The notes under the pieces are model-generated. The model had not been told where the DNA came from and made no database searches. It was given only the letters and a program-made list of their open reading frames with translations. Of a stretch of DNA of 64,000 nucleotides, positions 28,492-36,815 are shown piece by piece. Source of the DNA: CAWCKS01 sp963796195 (GTDB lineage Bacteria > Pseudomonadota > Alphaproteobacteria > Rhizobiales > Xanthobacteraceae); the NCBI GenBank assembly GCA_963796195.1, contig CAWCKS010000002.1:124001-188000 (forward strand). Direction: 5' to 3'. The translations under genes were made by a program, and so were the position numbers. Numbering within the stretch: the first letter of the stretch is position 1; each line of letters starts with the position of its first letter.

Positions 28492-28520
28492 AAAAAAACC
28501 CGGTCAAATGACCGGGCTTT
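28492..28520. terminator. bidirectional terminator between the M48 gene and carD
   Basis: Stem cccggtca/tgaccggg (28499-28506 and 28509-28516) with a 2-base loop. CTTTT follows it for + strand transcripts, and AAAAAAA at 28492-28498 becomes a U-tract for - strand transcripts. It lies between two convergent stop codons (28471 and 28549), so it serves both genes. Confidence 0.88.
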
Positions 28521-28548
28521 TCGTTTGCTTGTGCAGGTGAGGCTTGGC

Positions 28549-29535
28549 TCAGGCAGCCTCGTCCTCGGTGACGGAATCATCACCGTCGGCGGCATCGGAC
28601 TCCTCGCCCTCGGCTTCGACGTCACCGTCGGCCTCGCCCTCGCTTTCGGCCTTGATGCCGCGACGCGGGCTCTTGGCGAGGTTCTGCTCGATCTCCTTCA
28701 CCGCCTCGGTCTCGGTCATGTGCTGCACAGCCGCGATCTCGCGGGACAGTCGATCGAGCGCGGCTTCATAAAGCTGCCGCTCGCTATAGGACTGCTCCGG
28801 CTGCGATTCCGAGCGATAGAGGTCGCGCACCACCTCCGCGATCGCGACGATATCGCCGGAGTTGATCTTCGCCTCGTATTCCTGGGCGCGGCGCGACCAC
28901 ATCGTTCGCTTGATGCGGGCACGGCCCTTGAGAGTCTCAAGCGCTTTCTTCACCAGCGCCGGGTCGGACAGCTTGCGCATGCCGACATTGGCGATCTTCG
29001 AGGTCGGCACGCGGAGCGTCATCTTGTCCTTGATGAAGTTGATGACGAACAGCTCAAGCTTGAGGCCGGCGATCTCCTGCTCTTCGATCAACAGGATCTG
29101 GCCGACGCCGTGGGCCGGATAGACCACGAACTCGTTGACCTTGAAGCCGAGCTTGTGGGTCATCGGCTTCCGGACCTCCTCGACCTTCGGTGCGGCGACC
29201 ACGGGCTTCGCGGCAACCTTAGCCGGCACTGCGACCTTCGGCTTGTGCGCCGCAACCTTGGCCGGCGCAGGCGCCTTGCTCGGGGCATGCTTGATCGTCT
29301 TGGCAGCCGGTTTCACGGCGTGTTTTGCAGTCTTCTGGGAAGCGGTCTTTTGGGAGGCAGTTTTGGCCATTACACTTCTTGTTGCTGTCTTGGATTTCGC
29401 ATGGACCTGATCCCGCGAAGACTTGTTCTTCGCAGACCGGCCATGGTCTTTAGACGACGCTCGGCTGGCCGAGGCCTTGGCGGTCTTCTTTAGACCCTTG
29501 GAATCACTCTTTTTACGCGCGGTTTTTGCTGACAC
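28549..29535 (-). CDS. carD: CarD-like transcriptional regulator with basic N-terminal extension
   Basis: 328 residues from a GTG at 29535, or 273 from the ATG at 29370. The core GFKVNEFVVYPAHGVGQILLIE starts the RNA-polymerase interaction domain, followed by TLRVPTSKIANVGMRKLSD and the DNA-binding WSRRAQEYEAKINSGD. It is preceded by about 120 residues rich in Lys, Ala, Pro and Ser with repeated TASQK, resembling a histone-tail-like region, and it ends with an acidic tail. CarD binds RNAP beta and stabilises open complexes. Which start is used is not settled by the ribosome sites. Confidence 0.92.
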   Translation of the reverse strand: MSAKTARKKSDSKGLKKTAKASASRASSKDHGRSAKNKSSRDQVHAKSKTATRSVMAKTASQKTASQKTAKHAVKPAAKTIKHAPSKAPAPAKVAAHKPKVAVPAKVAAKPVVAAPKVEEVRKPMTHKLGFKVNEFVVYPAHGVGQILLIEEQEIAGLKLELFVINFIKDKMTLRVPTSKIANVGMRKLSDPALVKKALETLKGRARIKRTMWSRRAQEYEAKINSGDIVAIAEVVRDLYRSESQPEQSYSERQLYEAALDRLSREIAAVQHMTETEAVKEIEQNLAKSPRRGIKAESEGEADGDVEAEGEESDAADGDDSVTEDEAA

Positions 29536-29629
29536 AACTTATGCGTGGAACCGCCACGCTCCTGTTCGCGGTTTTTCCGGGGAACCCGATCGGGCTACAA
29601 ACGGCCGCCTATCGGCTCCAACTCGTTCG

Positions 29630-29651
29630 AATGTGCTAAAAATAGCACATT
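29630..29651. promoter_or_regulatory. 22-bp perfect inverted repeat upstream of carD
   Basis: Arms aatgtgcta and tagcacatt (9 bp each) separated by aaaa. It is about 95 bases upstream of the carD GTG start and downstream of the fdxA stop. No T-tract follows for fdxA transcripts on the minus strand, so it looks more like a protein-binding operator than a terminator. Candidate site only; no regulator is known from the sequence. Confidence 0.45.
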
Positions 29652-29786
29652 TCCCGGAAAAATCAATGATTTGTGACCAGAAAGCACCGGCTTCGGGACC
29701 TCCCGCGATCACAAATGTTGTGCAGGGTTAAGCGGACGGGTGTTTCAGGTTCGATCCCTGCTCTCCAGGACAAGGACCGGGAAAGC

Positions 29787-30125
29787 TTAATCGCCAGAGC
29801 CGGGCTTTGCAGAAAAATATTTCTCGAACTTTCCTTCCTCGCCGTCGTGCTCCTCGGCGCCCTCGGGCTGCTCCTTCTTTTCCGTGATATTCGGCCAGGT
29901 CTTGGCGTATTCGGCGTTCACCGTGAGCCATTTTTCGAGATTCGGCTCGGTATCCGGTTTGATGGCTTCGGCCGGGCATTCCGGTTCGCAAACACCGCAG
30001 TCGATGCACTCGTCCGGATGAATGACGAGCATGTTTTCGCCTTCGTAGAAGCAATCGACCGGACAGACTTCGACGCAATCGGTGTACTTGCACTTGATAC
30101 AGTTTTCGGTGACGACATAAGTCAT
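29787..30125 (-). CDS. fdxA: ferredoxin FdxA (7Fe type)
   Basis: 112 residues. Cysteines at 9, 12, 17, 21, 25, 40, 43, 46 and 50 match Azotobacter FdI one position shifted: 9, 17 and 50 would hold the 3Fe-4S cluster, and 21, 40, 43 and 46 the 4Fe-4S cluster. The tail is acidic with KKEQPEGAEEHDGEEG. A cytoplasmic low-potential electron carrier. The order helicase-S4 protein-fdxA-carD is common in rhizobia from what I know of these genomes. Confidence 0.95.
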   Translation of the reverse strand: MTYVVTENCIKCKYTDCVEVCPVDCFYEGENMLVIHPDECIDCGVCEPECPAEAIKPDTEPNLEKWLTVNAEYAKTWPNITEKKEQPEGAEEHDGEEGKFEKYFSAKPGSGD

Positions 30126-30259
30126 CGGTAGCTCCGGAACCCCGCGAAATTCGTGCGATGGCCTAGCGCAGGATGTGTGGCATCGCAAGCGAATCGCCAG
30201 CCGCCCAGCAATGCACGGCGCGTCGCAACAGCGAGCAGGCGCCGCGGAAACCCGCCCGA

Positions 30260-30541
30260 TTAGGGCAGTGCACCCGCGCGGGCTGCGCCGATGTCCGTGT
30301 AGAGCGCCCGCCCCGCCTGCGCATCGCCACGGCGCTCGGCGAACTGCTCGACACGCCAGATACAGACGCGGCCATCGAGTGCTACTGTCACCACATCTGC
30401 GATTTTCACCGCGTGTCCAGGCGCGATAACGCGGCTGCCGTTCACCCGCACGCGACCGCTGGCCACGAGACCCGCCGCCGCAGTCCGGGTCTTGACGATC
30501 CGCGCGTGCCACAGCCACTTGTCGATGCGCTGGCGATCCAT
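30260..30541 (-). CDS. S4-domain RNA-binding protein (HslR/Hsp15-like)
   Basis: 93 residues. RIDKWLWHARIVKTRTAA, then GLVASGRVRVNGSRV is the S4 fold, and VWRVEQFAERRGDA ends the domain. Hsp15 binds stalled 50S subunits carrying nascent chains. The usual basic C-terminal tail of alphaproteobacterial copies is not seen; the protein stops soon after ALYTDIG, perhaps because of another undetected base error. Starts 36 bases after the helicase stop on the same strand. Confidence 0.85.
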   Translation of the reverse strand: MDRQRIDKWLWHARIVKTRTAAAGLVASGRVRVNGSRVIAPGHAVKIADVVTVALDGRVCIWRVEQFAERRGDAQAGRALYTDIGAARAGALP

Positions 30542-30577
30542 TCGCTAAACGCGGCGAGAAGCGATGCGGGTCATGCG

Positions 30578-33500
30578 CTAACGCTTCTCCTTGGCGCGGC
30601 TCTCAAGCTGCTCTTTCAGCGCGGCAAGCTTGGCGAACGGAGAGTTGGGATCGATCGGCCGTTCGCGCGGCGGACGCGGTGTGAAATCGCGCTCACGCCG
30701 CTGATGCCCGCGCTTGTCGCGATGACGCTCATGGCGGTCGCCGCGACGGCCCTCATTGCGGTCGCGACGCTGCTTGTCGGGCGCGTCTGTTGAAGCGCCG
30801 TCGGTTGTCGCTGCTGCAATCGCGGCCTCAGTCGCACCCTCTGGAGGCGCGGGAGCACCAACGTCCGGCCGCGGCCGATCGCCGTGACGGCGCCGTCGCC
30901 GGCGATGTTCTTTGTGCGCGCCTTCCGCCTTGCCGCTGGCCTCGCCCGCCGCATCACCCGCCTGCGCCTCGGAGGGCGGCTGGTGTCTGTGATGGCGATG
31001 CCGCTCCGGCCGCGGACGCCGATCCTCGAACCGCCCGCCGGGGCGCCAGACTTCGACCAACTCAGGCGCTGCAGCCACCGTCGGCTCCGCGGTTGCTGCG
31101 AGAGCGCTGTCCGCAGCCGCGACCTCGACCGCTTCTGCAGCGACTGGAGGCTCGGCAGCTGTGGGCGTTTCGGTGACAGGCGCATCAATGATCGTCTCCG
31201 AGGCGGTGGCGACCGGTGCCTCCTGATGATCGTCCACGGGCGAAAGCTCCGCGGCGGCGGCGACAGGTGCGATCTGTTCAGCCGCCGCCTCAGTGATTGC
31301 TTCATCCGCTGCAGCCGGCTCAGTCGCAACCGTCGCAGCAGCGGAAGGATTTTCAGCAGCGTCGGTCGTCGTAACGAAGGCTTCCTCAACCGCAGCCGGG
31401 GCCGGCGCTGGCGGCAGGGGTGGCCGTCGGTCCATGCGATAGCCGAGCGAACGCAGGATCATGGCAAAATCCTCGCCGGTCGAACCGACGAGCGATGTCA
31501 TGGGCTGCGTCACCGTGAACGAGCGCCCGTCGAACGCACCGACGGGCCTCGGCACCGGCGAGCCTTCACGCCACGACAGCGCGGCACGGATCAGGTCGGC
31601 GAGCCGTTCCAGGATATCGACGCGAACCGCACGCTCGCCGCAAACCTTGTAACCCAGCGCCAGATAGGCATCGCGATCGATGTCCTTGTCGATCGCAAAC
31701 GATGTGCGTCCGCTGCTGGCGAGCTGCTGGATGCCTGCCAGCGACGCAGTGTCCGCCTCTCCACGCTTCAAAGTCGAGAGCTGCAGCGCGAGCGATCGCG
31801 CGGCGGGCTTGAGCAGCACAGGGATGTAGATGTGGTAGGCGCCGAAGCGCACGCCGTATTTTCGCAACGAGGCGCGCGACGGCTGGTCGAGGCCTTTGAT
31901 CTCGGCGGCGATCTTCTGGCGATCGAGCACGCCGAGCGCTTCGACAAGCTGGAAGGCGATACCGCGAGCGATGCCGGTGACGTCTTCAGCCTTCGACAGC
32001 TCGAACAACGGCCCAAGCAATTTTTCGATGTGAGTCTTCAGCCAGAGATCGAGCCGCGTCTGCACGGCGTCACGCGACGCGCCGGCCAGCCGATCGTCCG
32101 CGACGATACGAATCCGCGGCACCAGCGCATTGTCAGAGCTGACCAGCTTGCCGACCGCATCACCGATCCATCGCATTGTGCCGTCGGCCGTCAGCACGAA
32201 CTGGCTGTCCGGCGCACTGCCAAGCCGCTCGGCACGCGCATCGATCTCACCGGCCAGCGCCTTCTGCGCGGCGGCCTGCAACGCCTTCGCCTCGCTGCCG
32301 GCTTCGGCGGCATCAGGCGCAAACATGAAGCCGTCGAGCCGGCCAATGACATGACCCTCGACGACGACATCGCCTGTCTTGCTGATCTCGGTGGTCAAAA
32401 CCGCATTTTCCCGCAACCGCCGCATCAGGACGCTGGTCCGGCGATCGACAAAACGCTCAGTCAGCCGATCGTGCAGGGCGTCCGAAAGCTTATCCTCTAC
32501 CGCGCGTGTGACACCTTGCCAATGCTCCGGATCGCCCAACCAGTCCGGACGATTTGCCGCAAAGGTCCAGGTCCTGATCTGCGCGATCCGTGCCGACAGA
32601 GTATCGATGTCGCCGTCGACGCGGTCGGTCTGCGCGACCTGCGCCGCATACCAATCGTCCGGAATCCGCCCCTCGCGCATCAGGAAGGCGAACAGCGTTG
32701 TCACGAGCTCGGCGTGGGCGGCCGGCGCGATCTTGCGATAGTCGGGAATTTGGCAGACGTCCCATAGCCGCTCAACCGCCCTGGCATCCCGCGCCAGCTC
32801 GCGAATGTCGCTATCGCGCACCGCGTGGTCGAGCACACGGATGTCTTCGGCGATCGGGGCGCGCGCCAGCGCTTCGTGCTGCGGCGTCATCGCCAGCGTC
32901 GCCTGCAACGCACCGAGCGAGGAGAAATCCAGCGCCGAATTACGCCATTGCAGCAGACGCACGCTTTCAAATGCGTGATTTTGCAGGGCGTTGACCAGTT
33001 CCGGCTCGAACGGCGCGCAGCGGCCGGTGGTGCCGAAGGTCCCATCGCGCGAGGCGCGCCCGGCGCGGCCAGCAATCTGGGCAAATTCCGACGGATTAAA
33101 CGGCGATACTGGTAGCCGTCATATTTGCGGTCGGAGGCAAACGCAACGTGATCGACATCGAGGTTCAGTCCCATGCCAATAGCATCGGTCGCCACGAGGT
33201 AGTCGACCTCGCCGGACTGGAACATCTCGACTTGCGCGTTCCGCGTCCGCGGGCTGAGCGAACCCATCACGACCGCGGCGCCGCCGCGCTGACGGCGAAT
33301 CAATTCGGCAATCGCATAAACTTCGTCCGCCGAGAACGCGACAATGGCGGTACGCCGCGGTTGCCGTGTGATTTTGCGATCACCGCTGAACGAGAGTTGC
33401 GACAGGCGCGGGCGCGTCACGATGCTGATGCCGGGCAATAGCCGCTCGACGATACCGCGCATCGTTGCCGCGCCCAGGATCAGCGTTTCATCGCGGCCTC

Positions 33501-33886
33501 GGCGATGCAGGACGCGATCGGTGAAGATGTGGCCGCGCTCGAGGTCGGCGCAAATCTGGATTTCATCGACGGCAAGAAACGACACGTCGAGGTCGCGCGG
33601 CATCGCTTCGACAGTCGAGACCCAGAACCTCGCTTTGGGTGGCTTGATCTTTTCTTCGCCAGTGATCAGCGCGACCGAATTCGACACCTGCCCGGTCCAC
33701 CAGCTTGTTGTAGACCTCGCGCGCGAGCAGCCGCAGCGGCAGGCCAATCAGGCCGGACGAATGCGCCAGCATGCGTTCGATCGCGAGATGCGTCTTGCCG
33801 GTGTTGGTCGGCCCAAGCACGGCGGTCACGCCAGCACCTGCGGCACGCCCACCGGCAAGGCCCGGCGACAAATCAAACATTGCCAT
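30578..33886 (-). CDS. SUV3-like superfamily 2 helicase with long disordered C-terminus (two frameshifts)
   Basis: About 1102 residues. Walker A is GPTNTGKTHLA, the DEAD-box equivalent is VDEIQICADLERG, and motif VI is QIAGRAGR. This combination is the mitochondrial degradasome helicase SUV3 family. An extra base near 33690 and a missing A near 33098 (TTAATCC expected TTAAATCC) break it; the net length stays in frame. Residues from about 780 are Ala/Glu-rich and then very Arg/His-rich (HKEHRRRRRRHGDR), a likely RNA-binding tail. Start at 33886, MAMFDLSPG. Confidence 0.9.
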
Positions 33887-34253
33887 CAATTCAACTCGCC
33901 TGTGGAACTGGCGGTGTCCGTGGGGAGGATCCCTCTGCGCGCGTGCGCGAGATGGAACGGTAACACCCTATGTCATGTCCCGCGATGTGACGCCATTGGC
34001 TTCGAATTTTAAGTCTCGGAACGAGTTTAGAACGAATCGCGCCCGAATCGCTGACTCGCGGTCCATCCGATTCCGTTCACCGCAACATGTCGGTCCAAGT
34101 CGTTGGACGAACACCAGATCAAGCAAATCGGGGCCTCGATCGCCGTTCAACACTTTGCAGATTGTTAAGCGCCGGATGGAACTCGGCTTGGACCTGGAGT
34201 CAACAGGATTCCGCGGCACGAAGGCGCGATTCAGCCGCTGCCAATGCCTCCAA
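33887..34253. other. 367-base gap between the helicase and a DUF3108 gene
   Basis: I see no gene I can support here. Short frames exist on both strands but match no family I know. The middle (about 34000-34060) is less GC-rich than the flanks, as expected for promoter DNA of the helicase operon, whose start at 33886 faces left. A missing small gene or RNA cannot be excluded. Confidence 0.4.
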
Positions 34254-35117
34254 TTATTGGGTCTTTGGCGCTGCGGCGGGGGTGCCGTGCGCGACCATCG
34301 GCGTCGAAATCAACCGCGTCGCCTCAAGCTTGCCGGTGCCGAGCACGGTCGGGATCGTCAGACGATAGGGCACCAACACGCGGGTTCCGGCAATCGGCGC
34401 AAGCCAGAGTTCCATATGCCGCTGCGCGGCGAGATACTTGATCGCGGAACGCCCAGGATTGTAGCCGGCCACGGGCGCGAAATAGATCGCGCACACCACG
34501 ACCGGTCCCTGGTAACCGTCGACCTTGATCGCCTCGATCCGTTTGAATTCGAGGCTGAGGTCGTAGCGCATCCGACCGTCAAACACCGCGCTCGTTACGG
34601 TACAGGCATCGGCGCTGACGGGGTCGGCGGTGCCGGGGACGTGCACCAGCGACGCAGTCATCGGATCGCTCACGCTGCGTTTATGGGCATCGGTGACGGG
34701 AATGCGGAACGGATCCTCGGGCGGCTGCGGATCGATCGAGAAATCCTTGATATTGCCGTTGGCAAGCGCCATCCGGATGGTCTCGGTCTTGTTGCTGGTC
34801 GAGATCGTCACCGTGTACGACGCCGGCTGCAGCTGGCCCTTCACGATGCGACCCTGCGAGCCGCCGCTGCCCTGGCCGGTCGACACGGCTCGCAACAGGC
34901 CCGAGCTGCCGCCGACCGCTGCCGCCGAATACTGGTCGTCGCCCAGTTCGACCACCCAGTTGCCCTTGCCGATGGTGATGCCGGCAAGCGACACCTCGTA
35001 GCTGGCGTCAAGCCGGGCCTGTGCGCGGGCCTCAGCGCCCACGAGCAGGAACGGGACCGCCAAAAGGGCGACGCCGAGCCGAAAACGGGGATTTCTCGAA
35101 AAGGCGGAAGCGATCAC
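34254..35117 (-). CDS. DUF3108 family exported protein
   Basis: 287 residues from a GTG at 35117. Signal peptide: FRLGVALLAVPFLLVGAEARAQA. The mature part ARLDASYEVSLAGITIGKG is the DUF3108 opening, and ends near LPYR-like VPYRLTIPTVLGTGKLEAT. The function of DUF3108 proteins is not established; a beta-rich envelope fold is predicted. Longer frames extend to 35261 but lack a better start. It is on the opposite strand to rpmB and diverges from it. Confidence 0.82.
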   Translation of the reverse strand: MIASAFSRNPRFRLGVALLAVPFLLVGAEARAQARLDASYEVSLAGITIGKGNWVVELGDDQYSAAAVGGSSGLLRAVSTGQGSGGSQGRIVKGQLQPASYTVTISTSNKTETIRMALANGNIKDFSIDPQPPEDPFRIPVTDAHKRSVSDPMTASLVHVPGTADPVSADACTVTSAVFDGRMRYDLSLEFKRIEAIKVDGYQGPVVVCAIYFAPVAGYNPGRSAIKYLAAQRHMELWLAPIAGTRVLVPYRLTIPTVLGTGKLEATRLISTPMVAHGTPAAAPKTQ

Positions 35118-35335
35118 AAAGCCAATCCTGACGGTCAAGACGGTCGGTATTAAGCCGACGGCCCACCAGCCTCTTTTTTTGTTGGTTGGGCGCGGGTCTC
35201 GAAAATTGGGAGCCAGCCTCACGCCCCGATTGCGTCGAATATATGGACCCCCGAAGACCACTGACAGCCGTTAAGGGACTGAAAAATCGAATTTTCTGCG
35301 GAATTTTTGCGGAGTTTTTGGCAAGCCCCAGCGGC

Positions 35336-35363
35336 TTGACGCTCCGCCAGCAGCCCCTTATAC
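35336..35363 (+). promoter_or_regulatory. candidate sigma70-type promoter of rpmB
   Basis: TTGACG (35336-35341), 16 bases, then TTATAC (35358-35363), near the alphaproteobacterial consensus. It lies 92 bases upstream of the rpmB start and is the best match in the 337-base intergenic stretch 35118-35454, which otherwise holds an AT-rich tract (35281-35320). Confidence 0.5.
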
Positions 35364-35454
35364 GTCCGCGGTTCCTGAAATGGACGACTGACCAAGCTTG
35401 TAGCCGCGAACGGGTGGCGAGCTTCGGCGCAATTTTTCTCGCAAAGGTATCGAC

Positions 35455-35750
35455 ATGTCCCGGCGCTGCGATCTTACGGCCAAGGCCGCGCAAGTTGGCC
35501 ACAAGGTGAGCCACTCCAACATCAAGACCAAGCGCCGCTTTCTGGCGAACTTGCAGAACGTGACGATGATTTCCGACACGCTCGGCCGCTCGGTGCGCCT
35601 GCGGGTCTCGACCAACGCGGTGAAGTCGGTCGACCATGTTGGCGGCCTCGATGCGTTCCTGCTCAAGGCGAAGACGGAAAACCTCTCGGCGCGCGGCCGC
35701 GCGAGATCAAGCGCCAGATCGAGAAGAAGAAGGCCGCCGCGGCGAGCTAG
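35455..35750 (+). CDS. rpmB: 50S ribosomal protein L28 (C-terminal frameshift)
   Basis: About 98 residues when the 3' frame is repaired. MSRRCDLTAKAAQVGHKVSH, NIKTKRRFLANLQN and RLRVSTNAVKSVDHVGG are L28 signatures. Near 35695 the frame changes after NLSARGR; the correct continuation is EIKRQIEKKKAAAAS with the stop at 35748-35750. Uncorrected, it becomes an Arg-rich tail ending FCGA. L28 is essential, so this break must be a sequence error. Its stop overlaps the stop of the opposite-strand phytase-like gene in a CTAG palindrome. Confidence 0.95.
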
Positions 35751-36806
35751 TTTTCGAGCTCTAAGGTTCTGCGGAGCCTGAACTGCAGCAACAGCGTTCG
35801 CTGCAGCATCGAAAAATTGTCGTCCGAAATCATCGTCAGCACGAGATCGCCGTCGGCGTCGCGATGAACGTCGAGGCCTTCCATGTTGTCGATCTCGTTC
35901 GCCGAGGTCGGCTTCGAAAATCGATCGGCCCGTCGACCAGCGCGCCCGGCTTTAGCGAAGCGAGTGGTATCCGCTGCGGATGCGGACCCGATGCCGGAAA
36001 CAAGCGAAAACTTCCGTTCCAGCAGCAACAGATCGCTGACCGGCAGCGAGGGCACAGTCGCTGACGTCGAAGTCGGCGCTGCGCCGCAGCGTGAATACCG
36101 GGGTCCGGTCCGCCGATCAGAAAGCCCATGAGATTGCCTGATTTGTCGAGGCCATGCTCGGAGATCGCAATCAGCGTGCCGGCGAGCGGCAGGCCCTCGG
36201 CACGAAGACCAGCGCCTCAAGGCTTTTGTTGTAGGGCAGCCGTGCGATCGCCGGGCGGCGTTGCGATCGACCTCGCTGCGCGACAAAATTCCACCCTGGA
36301 AAAATCAAAGCGAAGGATGCTGGTTGACCCGCTCGAGGCCGACATAGGCGATCACGCCGTCGAACGCAAGCGACTCGCTGTCGAACCAGCCTTTGGCCTG
36401 GATCGGCCCGCCGTCGTCGCCGAGCATCGGCGCCGACTTTACGTCGCCAAGACCGGTCATGACCTTGCCGTCGTAGAGAATGGTCCGGTAAGCCAGTCGC
36501 CTTTGTCGCTCAACGCAGTGAAGTCGCACCTCGGCGCCAAGCCTGATCGCCGATAGGCCACCAAATCCCTTGAACGACGACGTCAGGATCAAGCCGGAGC
36601 GAAACTCCAGCGCACCGAACCGCTTCTTCGATTCGTCGCGCGGGGTCAAATGCCTCGATCGGCCTTGCGCGCACGGTGAGCGAGGAGATTTCGGCGACAT
36701 GCGCTTCGCGCGTCTGCGCCTTCGCAGTCGAAACTCCGACCGGCGCGACAACAGCAATCGCCACGACTGTGACGATCGCGCGGAAAGTGTCGGGCGCCAC
36801 GCGCAA
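35747..36806 (-). CDS. phytase-like esterase domain protein (many frameshifts)
   Basis: About 350 residues. The start MRVAPDTFRAIVTVVAIAV is a signal peptide ending near STAKA. Recognisable family blocks are KGFGGLSAIRL, LYDGKVMTGLGDVKSAPML, LAGTLIAISEHGL, FLIGGPDPG, LLLLERKFSLVSGIG and EIDNMEGLDVHRD. They fall in different frames, with at least six frame changes. The family is annotated as esterase-like activity of phytase; activity here is unknown. It begins 9 bases after the cobT stop and probably belongs to the cobS-cobT operon. Confidence 0.75.
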
Positions 36807-36815
36807 TGAGAAAAA

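Noticed and set aside
30884..32767. 627-codon frame antisense to the helicase
   Set aside because: Same cause. The helicase motifs are on the minus strand and the antisense product is Arg- and Asp-rich with no fold.
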